Shown: positions 9,433 through 17,041 of the stretch, one piece after another | How the letters are laid out: every line of letters begins with the position of its first letter | Numbering within the stretch: the first letter of the stretch is position 1 | Origin: Litoreibacter arenae DSM 19593 | Lineage (GTDB): Bacteria > Pseudomonadota > Alphaproteobacteria > Rhodobacterales > Rhodobacteraceae | Assembly (NCBI RefSeq): GCF_000442275.2 | Contig: NZ_KE557314.1 | Span: 1,043,501 to 1,107,500 of the forward strand | DNA: 64,000 bases | Direction of reading: 5' to 3' | Made by a program: the position numbers and the translations under genes | The notes under the pieces: model-generated | Told to the model about the DNA's origin: nothing | What the model saw: only the letters and a program-made list of their open reading frames with translations | Databases searched by the model: none

Positions 9433-10652
9433 TCCAGTTTGGCGATACGGTTTTGCAGTGGGACGACCCGCTGGTGATTGCGGGCCTCTTAGGCGTGGCG
9501 GTGCTGCTTTTGGTGGTCGTACTGTTGATCGTGGCCGTGCGCTCTGCCGGACGGGCGGCGCAAATGGCGCAGCCGATGATGATGCAGATGGGGCAGTTGA
9601 ACCAGACTGTGCAGAGCCTTGGCACGGGGCAGGCGCAGTTGTCTGGCGGGCTGGAGAGCTTGTCGAAAAGTCAGAGCATGACGATCCAGACCATGGAAGT
9701 CCGTCTGGCCGAAGTGCAGCAGAAAATGGCGGAACGGTTGCACGAAAACGCGATGAAGTCCGCGCGGTCCCTCTCGGATTTGCAGGAGCGGATGAACGAC
9801 ACGCTGCATGGCTCGTCCGAGAAAACGACCAAATCTCTGACCCAATTGCAGGAACGGCTAGCGACTATCGACAAGGCCCAAACCAACATCGAAAAGCTGT
9901 CAGGGGACGTGCTGTCCTTGCAGGATATTTTGAGCAACAAGCAGACGCGCGGGGCGTTCGGGGAAATCCAGCTCAACGACATTGTGTCCAAAGCGCTGCC
10001 CGCTGACAGCTACTCGTTTCAATGCACCCTTTCGAACGGCAAGCGGGCGGACTGCCTGATCAAGCTACCGAACCCGCCGGGGCCCATAGTGATCGACGCT
10101 AAGTTTCCGTTGGAGGCCTACGAGGCGCTAGTCGCGGCGGATACCAAAGATGCGCAGGCGCGGGCGCTGACGGCTTTGGGGCAGGCTGTGCGGGTCCATA
10201 TCAAGAAGATCTCCGAAAGCTACCTGATCGAAGGCGAAACTGCCGATGGCGCGCTGATGTTCCTGCCGTCCGAGGCGGTCTATGCGGAACTTCACTCCCG
10301 CCTGCCCCATATCGTGCGCGAAGGGTTCGCGGCGCGGGTTTGGATCGTCTCACCCACGACATGCATGGCGACGCTGAACACGATGCGCTCGATCCTGAAG
10401 GACTCGCGGATGCGGGAGCAGACGGGCGAAATTCGCAAAGCCCTGCGCCAGCTTCACCGTGACGTGGAGATCATCGGTGAGAAAGCCGGTAAACTGGAGA
10501 CGCATTTGCGTCAGGCGGGCGATGATGTGGCGGGGGTTTTGACTGCCGCGACCCGCGCGGGCAAGCGCGCGGACCGGCTGGACAATTTCGATTTCGAGGA
10601 ACTGGCGCCGGAAGAGACCAATGTGGTGCCGCTGGGCAAGCCTCAGGACTAG
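9429..10652 (+). CDS. rmuC: RmuC-family DNA recombination protein
   Basis: A 407-residue RmuC homologue. It has one N-terminal membrane helix (about residues 17-37, LVIAGLLGVAVLLLVVVLL), a long coiled-coil region (about 45-160) and the RmuC nuclease-like core with RGAFGEIQLNDIV and IDAKFPLEAYE. RmuC limits inversions at short repeats in E. coli; its biochemical activity is not settled. It is translationally coupled to mutL through an ATGA overlap, which fits a shared role in genome stability. Its TAG stop shares four bases (CTAG) with the stop of the convergent chrR gene. Confidence 0.92.
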   Translation: MIQFGDTVLQWDDPLVIAGLLGVAVLLLVVVLLIVAVRSAGRAAQMAQPMMMQMGQLNQTVQSLGTGQAQLSGGLESLSKSQSMTIQTMEVRLAEVQQKMAERLHENAMKSARSLSDLQERMNDTLHGSSEKTTKSLTQLQERLATIDKAQTNIEKLSGDVLSLQDILSNKQTRGAFGEIQLNDIVSKALPADSYSFQCTLSNGKRADCLIKLPNPPGPIVIDAKFPLEAYEALVAADTKDAQARALTALGQAVRVHIKKISESYLIEGETADGALMFLPSEAVYAELHSRLPHIVREGFAARVWIVSPTTCMATLNTMRSILKDSRMREQTGEIRKALRQLHRDVEIIGEKAGKLETHLRQAGDDVAGVLTAATRAGKRADRLDNFDFEELAPEETNVVPLGKPQD

Positions 10653-11290
10653 ATCCGAAGGAACGGCTGCGCGATGCGCTGTACGAGGCCCCGGAACTTG
10701 AGCGGCGCGTCGGTGGCCGCAAGGCAGATGCAATCGACGCCCTCTTCGGCCACGGGCGTGTGCACGTCCTCCTCGGTGGCAATCTCCAGATCGCCGGGGC
10801 CGAAGCGGTCGAATTCGTCCTTGAACGCACCTTGCAGAACCAATGTCAGCTCAGTCCCGCGATGGCCGTGGTCCGGCACTGCACAACCCGCAGGAATATG
10901 CAGCAGGCGGACGCTTGCGTCTTTCGACGTGGGCAGGATGGCTTGGCGAACGCCCATCCCAACGGCACGCCATTTGACAGCGTCCAGATCGCCGCCGACA
11001 TAGTCTTGAAGCGCTGAGGGAAATAGACCCAGCTTACTCATGTCAACGCGGATGGGAGCTTTCGGTCCTTGCTCGATCAAGGCCAGCGTTGCATCCAGAT
11101 CAACTTCCGAGGCGACGGCTACGTCGTCCAACATCGCGCCACCGACCGCCTCGAACGCCCCAAGGCGGGCGCGGCAGTCGTCGCACATGCTGATATGAGT
11201 GGCGACTACCAAACTAAAGGCTTCGGGCAGGTTCCCTGCGGCGTAGCTCATCAGCAAAGCGTCGTTCAGATGATGTTTGATCTTGCTCAT
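10649..11290 (-). CDS. chrR: ChrR, zinc-binding anti-sigma factor for RpoE
   Basis: A 213-residue ChrR-type anti-sigma factor that holds RpoE inactive until singlet oxygen or organic hydroperoxides trigger its release. The N-terminal anti-sigma domain has zinc ligands His7, His32, Cys36 and Cys39 (THISMCDDC). The C-terminal cupin-like domain keeps the DHGHRGTELT and DVHTP residues that bind a second zinc in R. sphaeroides ChrR. The start at ATG 11290 gives ligand numbering one off from R. sphaeroides as I remember it; a GTG at 11302 overlapping the rpoE stop (GTGA) is the alternative. The gene follows rpoE directly, so the regulator and its inhibitor are co-expressed. Confidence 0.93.
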   Translation of the reverse strand: MSKIKHHLNDALLMSYAAGNLPEAFSLVVATHISMCDDCRARLGAFEAVGGAMLDDVAVASEVDLDATLALIEQGPKAPIRVDMSKLGLFPSALQDYVGGDLDAVKWRAVGMGVRQAILPTSKDASVRLLHIPAGCAVPDHGHRGTELTLVLQGAFKDEFDRFGPGDLEIATEEDVHTPVAEEGVDCICLAATDAPLKFRGLVQRIAQPFLRI

Positions 11291-11298
11291 GTACCGTT

Positions 11299-11847
11299 TC
11301 ACTTCATTGCGTGGCGTAACTTTTCAAGCGCCAATCTAATCCTCGATTTGATTGTGCCCAGTGGCAGCCCGGTCTCGTCCGCGATTTCGCTATGCGACAA
11401 ATCGCCGAAATAGGCCTTCTGGATCAAATCCCTCTGTTTATCCGGCAGTTCAGACAGGGCCTGAACCAAACGGGTGCTTTCCTGTTGAAGCTCCATCACG
11501 TCGGCCGCATCCGGCTCCGGCTCTGGGCCCCATGTCAATTCGTCCGGCTCTGGCCGGCGCTGCTTGCGGATCATGTCGATCCGCCGGTTGCGGGCGATAG
11601 TGAACACCCATGTACTCACGCTGGCCCGCGTCGGGTCGAACAGATGCGCCTTATGCCACAGCGTCGCCATGACGTCCTGTGCGCATTCTTCCGCCATCGA
11701 CGCGTCGGCCCCTGACTTTATCAGAAAGCCTTTCACGCGCGGCGCGAAGTGCCTGAACAGCTCTGCAAACGCCCCTTTGTCCTGGGTGTCGCGAATGAGC
11801 AGAACGCACTCGACCAGTCGCAAGTCTTCTTGTTCCTTGGTGGACAC
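11299..11847 (-). CDS. rpoE: RpoE, ECF sigma factor of the ChrR-controlled (ECF11) type
   Basis: A 182-residue extracytoplasmic-function sigma factor for the singlet-oxygen response. Region 2 spans roughly residues 25-95 (AECAQDVMATLWHKAHLF-like helix, then TWVFTIARNRRIDMIRK) and region 4 roughly 125-180 (LSELPDKQRDLI, SHSEIADETGLPLGTIKSR). The frame stays open far upstream through the divergent gene, but that extension is not plausible. ATG 11952 lies at the predicted transcription start of the upstream TGATCC element, so GTG 11847 is preferred. It is followed by chrR with a stop/start overlap. Confidence 0.92.
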   Translation of the reverse strand: MSTKEQEDLRLVECVLLIRDTQDKGAFAELFRHFAPRVKGFLIKSGADASMAEECAQDVMATLWHKAHLFDPTRASVSTWVFTIARNRRIDMIRKQRRPEPDELTWGPEPEPDAADVMELQQESTRLVQALSELPDKQRDLIQKAYFGDLSHSEIADETGLPLGTIKSRIRLALEKLRHAMK

Positions 11848-11956
11848 AGTCTTTATTCGAGCCTCTCTGACATCATCCGTGCGGCGCGCCGATTTGCGCA
11901 CCGCTATCGGTGTAGGCCTAAATTCGTCAATAGTCGTGTCCGCCGTCAACATGAAC

Positions 11957-11986
11957 CTTCTACGTACGCCCATTTGGTTTGGATCA
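11957..11986 (-). promoter_or_regulatory. Putative RpoE-dependent promoter of rpoE-chrR
   Basis: On the minus strand TGATCC (11986-11981) is followed by an 18-base spacer and TAGAAG (11962-11957). The -35 element matches the R. sphaeroides RpoE consensus as I know it (TGATCC-N18-TAAGA), while the -10 is imperfect. Transcription would begin near 11951, giving a leader of about 100 bases to the GTG start of rpoE and implying autoregulation. Confidence 0.5.
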
Positions 11987-11998
11987 CTTCGCAGAGTT

Positions 11999-12028
11999 TG
12001 ATCCAGTGAGCAAAGTTTCGCGTAATCC
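11999..12028 (+). promoter_or_regulatory. Putative RpoE-dependent promoter of the ufaD-like operon
   Basis: TGATCC at 11999-12004, an 18-base spacer and TAATCC at 12023-12028 match the RpoE promoter architecture. The predicted transcription start near 12034 lies about 30 bases before ATG 12064 and only about 12 bases before the alternative GTG 12046, which supports the ATG. It points away from the rpoE promoter. Confidence 0.65.
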
Positions 12029-12063
12029 TTCTTGAATGCGATTACTTGTGCTGGAGACCCGAA

Positions 12064-13359
12064 ATGCCGTTCGAACCCATGACTATAGCCCCGAAGCGTA
12101 TTGCCGTGATCGGGGCGGGAGTATCCGGAATGGGGGCGGCGAATATGCTGTCTAAATCGCACCACGTCACGTTGTTCGAGGCGGAGCCGCGTCTGGGCGG
12201 TCATGCCCGCACAATCGTGGCCGGAAAGCGCGGTGACCAGCCGGTGGACACGGGCTTTATCGTCTACAACGACGTGAACTACCCGCATCTGGTTAAGCTG
12301 TTCAACGAGTTGGGCGTCGAGACGGTCAACAGCAATATGAGTTTTGGTGCCTCCATCGGTGGCGGCAAGCTGGAATACGGGTTGCACAGCATCGACGCGA
12401 TATTTGCGCAGCGACGGAATGCAGTGGACCCCCGTTTTCTGCGCATGATCCGCGATATTGTGCGGTTCAACGCCCGTGCTGCTGATGTGGCCAACGACCC
12501 CGATATCTCGATCTCGGAGATGCTGGGCCAGCTTGGCACGGGCTCGTGGTTCCGCGACAAGTATTTGTTGCCCTTTACCGGCGCCATATGGTCCACGCCG
12601 ATTGAGCGGATGGAGGCCTTTCCCGCCCAAGCCATGATCCGATTCATGAAAAATCATGCGTTGCTGGGTTATTCCGGTCAGCACCAGTGGCGGACGGTCA
12701 AGGGTGGCTCAATGCAGTATGTGGCAAAGCTGGAAGCCCGGATGAAGGCCCAAGGCGTCGACATCCGGCTGGGCGCGCCAATCAAGTCGGTGACCCGTGC
12801 GCCAAGCCATGTGGAAGTGACCCCAATGGGCGGCTTGGCCGAGCAGTTCGACGAGGTGGTGTTCGCGTCGCATTCCGACCAGAGCCTTGCAATGTTGTCG
12901 GATGCGTCCATCACCGAGAAATCCGCATTGGGCGCCATACGCTATCAACCCAACGAGGCGGTTTTGCACGCGGACACGTCCATGATGCCAAAGCGCCGCA
13001 AGGTCTGGGCAAGCTGGGTGTATTGCGAGGACAAGGACAAGTCCTCGGACAAGATTGACCTGACCTATTGGATGAACTCGCTGCAATCTATTCCGCAGGA
13101 TGACCCGCTATTTGTAACGCTGAATTCGACGCGCACAATCCGCGAGGATCTGATTTACGATACCAAGACGTTTCACCACCCCGTCTATGACGTGGCTGCG
13201 TTGAAGGCGCAGGACGTGATTGCGGCGAACAATGGCACCAACCGCACTTGGTTCTGTGGCGCGTGGATGAAGAACGGCTTTCACGAGGACGGGCTGTCCA
13301 GCGCTGTCGATGTGGCGCAGGCAATGACATCGCGGCTCGACGCGGTCGCGGCGGCGTGA
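12064..13359 (+). CDS. ufaD: FAD-dependent amine-oxidase-like protein, UfaD-like fatty acid desaturase
   Basis: A 431-residue flavoprotein with an N-terminal dinucleotide-binding motif IAVIGAGVSGMGAANML, an E at the end of beta-2 (LFEAEPRLGGHA) and a C-terminal flavin-oxidoreductase segment NRTWFCGAWMKNGFHEDG. It is the first gene after the RpoE-type promoter and diverges from rpoE-chrR, as does R. sphaeroides RSP_1091, which I recall as UfaD: it introduces a second double bond into a methylated fatty acyl chain of phospholipid on the way to furan fatty acids. The specific assignment rests on synteny and fold, not on a diagnostic residue. GGAGA precedes ATG 12064. It overlaps the next gene by four bases. 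Confidence 0.75.
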   Translation: MPFEPMTIAPKRIAVIGAGVSGMGAANMLSKSHHVTLFEAEPRLGGHARTIVAGKRGDQPVDTGFIVYNDVNYPHLVKLFNELGVETVNSNMSFGASIGGGKLEYGLHSIDAIFAQRRNAVDPRFLRMIRDIVRFNARAADVANDPDISISEMLGQLGTGSWFRDKYLLPFTGAIWSTPIERMEAFPAQAMIRFMKNHALLGYSGQHQWRTVKGGSMQYVAKLEARMKAQGVDIRLGAPIKSVTRAPSHVEVTPMGGLAEQFDEVVFASHSDQSLAMLSDASITEKSALGAIRYQPNEAVLHADTSMMPKRRKVWASWVYCEDKDKSSDKIDLTYWMNSLQSIPQDDPLFVTLNSTRTIREDLIYDTKTFHHPVYDVAALKAQDVIAANNGTNRTWFCGAWMKNGFHEDGLSSAVDVAQAMTSRLDAVAAA

Positions 13360-14114
13360 GCGGGATCAGCCATATCGAAGGCGTGACCTATCACGGTCGC
13401 AAGGGGGCGATTGAAAACGCGTTCCGATACGGCGTGGACTACGTGCTGCTTGACCCGTCCAAGGCAGCGGCGCTTCCCGCTCTGTTCTCGCGCAACAAGG
13501 GCAACCTCGTGTCGCTGCATGACAGCGACCACGGCGGGGAGCCAGGGCAAGGCGCGGGCCTGACATGGGCGCGGGAGGTTCTGGAGATGCAAGGGCTAGG
13601 GGACGTCATCAACCGCATAGAACTGCTCGCCCAGCCGCGCGTTCTTGGGCATGTGTTCAACCCTGTCAGTTTTTGGCTCGGCTTCGATGCAGAAGGCGGT
13701 CTACGCGCAGTCATCCCCGAGGTATCCAACACTTATGGCGACCGGCATTGCTATCTATGCTTCCACGACGACCACCGCGTCATCAAGCCCTCTGACACCC
13801 TGACCGCACGCAAGATTTTCTACGTCTCGCCGTTCCAGCCGGTGGAGGGCAGCTACACCTTCCGCTTTGACTTCACAGGCGACAAAGTCGGCGTCTGGAT
13901 CGACCTCACCGTGGGCAACGGCGGGTTGCTGGCGACGCTGACAGGCAAGCGTGCGCCGCTGACGAACCGCTCGATCCTGCGGGCTTGTCTGCGCCGCCCG
14001 TTCGGGTCGCGCCGCGTGTTGGGGTTGATCCACTGGCAAGCGCTGAAACTGTGGTGGAAAGGTGCCAAGTTTCGGTCCCACTCGGAGCCGCCCGCCGAAA
14101 AGGTCTCGCGGTGA
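13356..14114 (+). CDS. ufaO: DUF1365 protein, UfaO-like
   Basis: A 252-residue DUF1365-family protein. Typical features are the N-terminal GVTYHGRKGAIENAFRY, LLAQPRVLGHVFNPVSFW in the middle and ARKIFYVSPFQPVEG. DUF1365 genes habitually pair with FAD amine-oxidase-like genes, as here. In R. sphaeroides the equivalent RSP_1090 is required for furan fatty acids and was named UfaO, the presumed O2-dependent ring-forming step (from memory). GTG 13356 overlaps the upstream stop as GTGA. The open frame extends to 13248, but that would overlap the previous gene by more than 100 bases and is rejected. Confidence 0.75.
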   Translation: MSGISHIEGVTYHGRKGAIENAFRYGVDYVLLDPSKAAALPALFSRNKGNLVSLHDSDHGGEPGQGAGLTWAREVLEMQGLGDVINRIELLAQPRVLGHVFNPVSFWLGFDAEGGLRAVIPEVSNTYGDRHCYLCFHDDHRVIKPSDTLTARKIFYVSPFQPVEGSYTFRFDFTGDKVGVWIDLTVGNGGLLATLTGKRAPLTNRSILRACLRRPFGSRRVLGLIHWQALKLWWKGAKFRSHSEPPAEKVSR

Positions 14115-15355
14115 TGGAGGCGGCCTTGCCCAAGGGCGGCGATAGGCTCGCCGCCTACTCGTTGTTTGCGGCGGTGCTATCCGGGGCGGGGCTGCCGATC
14201 TATATCTACGCTCCGAAATACTACGCGGACACCTATGGCGTCAGCCTTGCGGCCTTGGCCGCGGTGCTGTTCGCCCTGCGGCTGTTCGACGTGGTGCAAG
14301 ACCCTGTGCTTGGCTGGATCAGCGAACGCCTTGGCGCTTTGCGCAAACTGGCGGTCGCGGCGGGGGCTGCGGTGTTGGCCCTGTCGATGGTGGGGCTGTT
14401 CGGCGTAGCGCCGCCGATAGCGCCGCTTTGGTGGTTCGGGTTGACCATCACAGGGCTGTTCACCGCGTTCAGCTTTCTGACGATCAACTTCTACGCTCAA
14501 GGGGTGTCCAAGGCGGGGAGCATATCGGGCGGGCATACGCGCGTGGCGGCGTGGCGTGAAACTGGGGCGCTACTCGGTGTATGCGTCGCCGCGGTGACAC
14601 CGACGCTTCTGGACGGTTTGGTGGCTGCGCCGTTCGCAGCTTTTGCTGCGGGTTTCGCAGGCGTCACCATCATCGCGGCCTTCCTGATGGCACCGGAATG
14701 GTCAGGGCGGGTTGAGCATGACCCGACACCCGTCGGGATAATCCTGAAAGACACGACCGCAAGACGATTGTTGCTACTGGCGTTGGTCAACGCAACGCCG
14801 CTGGCGGTGTCGTCGACGCTGTTCCTGTTCTACGTCGAAATCCGCCTCGGCGCGCCGGGGTGGGAGGGGCCGCTCTTGGTCCTGTTCTTCCTCGCAGCGG
14901 CGGCGTCCGCGCCGGTTTGGGCGCGACTTGCGACGGCGTGGGGCGAGAAGCGGGCGTTGCTGCTGGCGATGATCATGGCCATCGCGTCCTTCGGTTGCGT
15001 CATGTTTCTGGGGCAGGGAGACGTCTGGATATTCGCCGTCATCTGCATCGCATCCGGCGCAACGATCGGTGCCGACCTGACCTTGCTTCCCGCACTATTC
15101 TCGCGGCGCATGGCAGTGATTTCGCCAAACGGCGGGCAGGGTTTCGGGCTGTGGTCCTTGGTCAGCAAATTCACGCTGGCCTTTGCTGCGGCCATCTTGC
15201 TGCCTGTCTTGGAAGCGCAGGGCTTCAATACGGGCGCAGAGGATAACCCCCAGATCGCGCTGACGACACTAACCGTTCTCTACGCACTGGTGCCGTGCGC
15301 ACTGAAACTGGTTGCCATCGGCTTGCTGCTGGCAACCCCATTGAAGGAGGAATGA
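14114..15355 (+). CDS. MFS transporter, GPH (sugar/cation symporter)-like
   Basis: A 413-residue polytopic membrane protein with about 11-12 hydrophobic segments, resembling the glycoside-pentoside-hexuronide cation symporter branch of the major facilitator superfamily (DVVQDPVLGWISERLGALRK after TM2). The GPH label does not fix the substrate. Its place inside the furan fatty acid operon suggests lipid or oxidised-product transport, but that is inference. ATG 14114 overlaps the upstream TGA by one base (TGATG), consistent with coupled translation. Confidence 0.8.
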   Translation: MEAALPKGGDRLAAYSLFAAVLSGAGLPIYIYAPKYYADTYGVSLAALAAVLFALRLFDVVQDPVLGWISERLGALRKLAVAAGAAVLALSMVGLFGVAPPIAPLWWFGLTITGLFTAFSFLTINFYAQGVSKAGSISGGHTRVAAWRETGALLGVCVAAVTPTLLDGLVAAPFAAFAAGFAGVTIIAAFLMAPEWSGRVEHDPTPVGIILKDTTARRLLLLALVNATPLAVSSTLFLFYVEIRLGAPGWEGPLLVLFFLAAAASAPVWARLATAWGEKRALLLAMIMAIASFGCVMFLGQGDVWIFAVICIASGATIGADLTLLPALFSRRMAVISPNGGQGFGLWSLVSKFTLAFAAAILLPVLEAQGFNTGAEDNPQIALTTLTVLYALVPCALKLVAIGLLLATPLKEE

Positions 15356-15356
15356 T

Positions 15357-15920
15357 ATGGAAATGCTGGGCTTTACGGTCTTGGGCATGCTGATGACGAC
15401 GACCTTGGTTGTTATCTGGTCGCGCAAATTCTCCTTCCTTGGCCAACGTCCCGCTAATTTCGCCGATAAGGGGCCAGCCTTTGACCTGCGCACCCATCTG
15501 AGCGGCCCCATCCTGTGCGAGGGGATGATCTACGGCCCGACCGGCAAGGTCACGTCGCGCTTCGTGGCCGATATGGATGTGCAGTGGACAGGAAATGTCG
15601 GCGTGATGCGCGAGGAGTTCTTCTACGACTGCGGCGACCGGCAACAGCGCCAGTGGACGCTGACGCTCGGCAATGACGGGTCGATCAAGGCGGAAGCTGA
15701 TGACGTGGTTGGTCTTGGAACGGGTATGCAGCAGGGCCCTGCCGTGATGCTGAATTACCGGATCAGACTGCCCGAAAGCTCCGGCGGGTACGAGCTGGAC
15801 GCGGTGGACTGGATGTATCTGGTCGAAAACGGAACCATCATGAACCGCAGCCAGTTTCGTAAATACGGGATCAAGGTGGCGGAGCTTGTCGCCACGATGA
15901 GAAAGAAAGAGGCAGCGTGA
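15357..15920 (+). CDS. DUF3833 domain protein
   Basis: A 187-residue DUF3833-like protein with one N-terminal membrane helix (MLGFTVLGMLMTTTLVVIW) and a soluble, probably periplasm-facing domain rich in beta strands (DFEGRM-like FDLRTHLSGPILCEGMIYGP, then GKVTSRF). The family is annotated as unknown function and is sometimes lipoprotein-like, but no lipobox is present here. The start follows the MFS stop by one base, with AAGGAGG just upstream. It is the fourth gene of the RpoE-linked operon. Confidence 0.72.
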   Translation: MEMLGFTVLGMLMTTTLVVIWSRKFSFLGQRPANFADKGPAFDLRTHLSGPILCEGMIYGPTGKVTSRFVADMDVQWTGNVGVMREEFFYDCGDRQQRQWTLTLGNDGSIKAEADDVVGLGTGMQQGPAVMLNYRIRLPESSGGYELDAVDWMYLVENGTIMNRSQFRKYGIKVAELVATMRKKEAA

Positions 15921-16648
15921 GATCATTTGATGGAAAACGCTACTGGCTGGTAGGCGCGTCCGCCGGCTTGGGCCGTGCGCTCGCGGACAAACTGGTCGCA
16001 GCCGGGGCGGAGGTCGTGCTGTCCGCGCGCAGCGAAGACGACCTGAAACAGGCGGTATCGGAACTGGGGGAAAAGGCGTCCTATGTTACCCTAGACGTGT
16101 CCGACAATGACGACGTGATCCGCGCGGCCAAAGAGGTCGGCGAAATAGACGGCTACGTGCATCTGGCGGGCGTCTACTGGCCGCAAGGGGCTAAGGAATG
16201 GGACGCGGATCAGGTCAACGCGATGTGCGACATCAACTTCACCGGCACCGCGCGGGTGCTGGGGCAGGTGGTGCCCGATATGGTCAAACGGGATCGCGGG
16301 CATATCGTCATCACCTCCAGTCTTACGGGGTTTCGGGGTCTGCCCGGCTCCATCGGCTACACTGCCAGCAAGGCCGCCACGATGAGCTTGGCCGAGTGCA
16401 TGTATGCCGACCTGCGCAAAACCGGCGTGGACGTGCAGGTTATCAATCCGGGCTTCATCAAGACCCAGCTGACCGACAAGAACGACTTCAACATGCCGTT
16501 CATCATGGAGCCGGAAGAGGCCGCGCAGATCGTCTTCGACCACATGAAGTCCGGCGGCTTTAAGCGTAGTTTCCCCACGCTGTTTAGCCTTGTGTTCAGG
16601 GGCAGCCAGTTCCTGCCGGACTGGATTTATTACCGCATATTCTCCTGA
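15917..16648 (+). CDS. Short-chain dehydrogenase/reductase
   Basis: A 243-residue classical SDR. It shows the cofactor motif GASAGLGRAL near residue 15, TSSLTG with the catalytic serine, and YTASK with the catalytic tyrosine and lysine; an NPGFIKTQL segment follows. It uses NAD(P)H to reduce or oxidise an unknown carbonyl or alcohol. GTG 15917 overlaps the DUF3833 stop (GTGA), making it the last gene of the five-gene operon. The corresponding R. sphaeroides gene order ends with an SDR too (from memory). Confidence 0.85.
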   Translation: MRSFDGKRYWLVGASAGLGRALADKLVAAGAEVVLSARSEDDLKQAVSELGEKASYVTLDVSDNDDVIRAAKEVGEIDGYVHLAGVYWPQGAKEWDADQVNAMCDINFTGTARVLGQVVPDMVKRDRGHIVITSSLTGFRGLPGSIGYTASKAATMSLAECMYADLRKTGVDVQVINPGFIKTQLTDKNDFNMPFIMEPEEAAQIVFDHMKSGGFKRSFPTLFSLVFRGSQFLPDWIYYRIFS

Positions 16649-16720
16649 AAATCGGGATTGATCCATGTCATGGGACACCGCTAGGTTGCCCCCTAGTGTG
16701 GAGCCGCAAGGACAGGAGCA

Positions 16721-17041
16721 ATGCAGATGGAGATTTCCCTACACAAGGTCGCGCAGGTGGTCCTGTTCGCCCATGAGATGGACCGCGCCGAGAACGAATT
16801 GCGCGCCTTTATCGACGGGTTGAACGAGGATGAGCAGGCCGAGTTGGTTGCGCTGATGTGGATCGGGCGCGGCAGTTTCGACTCCGGCGATTGGGACGAG
16901 GCACTGATGACCGCGCGGCAGGAAAAGATCACCCCGACGGAAGACTACCTGCTGGGCATCCCCCACCTTGCCGACCATCTGGAAAACGGCGCGGAGATGA
17001 TGGGCTACGACCTGTCCGACGCGGAAGAAGACCTGCTTTAG
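16721..17041 (+). CDS. DUF3775-like protein
   Basis: A 106-residue acidic protein resembling DUF3775, of unknown function. It starts MQMEISLHKVAQVV and contains LNEDEQAELVALMWIGRG and LLGIPHLADHLENG, both typical of the family. It is likely cytoplasmic and helical. The ORF follows the SDR after a 72-base gap that contains a weak TGATCC element at 16659. Its TAG stop overlaps the stop of the convergent dehydrogenase by four bases. Confidence 0.7.
   Translation: MQMEISLHKVAQVVLFAHEMDRAENELRAFIDGLNEDEQAELVALMWIGRGSFDSGDWDEALMTARQEKITPTEDYLLGIPHLADHLENGAEMMGYDLSDAEEDLL

Noticed and set aside
11848..12684. Long N-terminal extension of the rpoE frame up to 461 residues
   Set aside because: The extension lies antisense to the flavoprotein gene and over the two promoter elements; it has no sigma-factor similarity, so only the last 182 codons are called.
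13248..13355. Upstream extension of the DUF1365 gene
   Set aside because: It overlaps the flavoprotein gene by more than 100 bases, whereas GTG 13356 gives the usual 4-base coupling overlap and family N-terminus.
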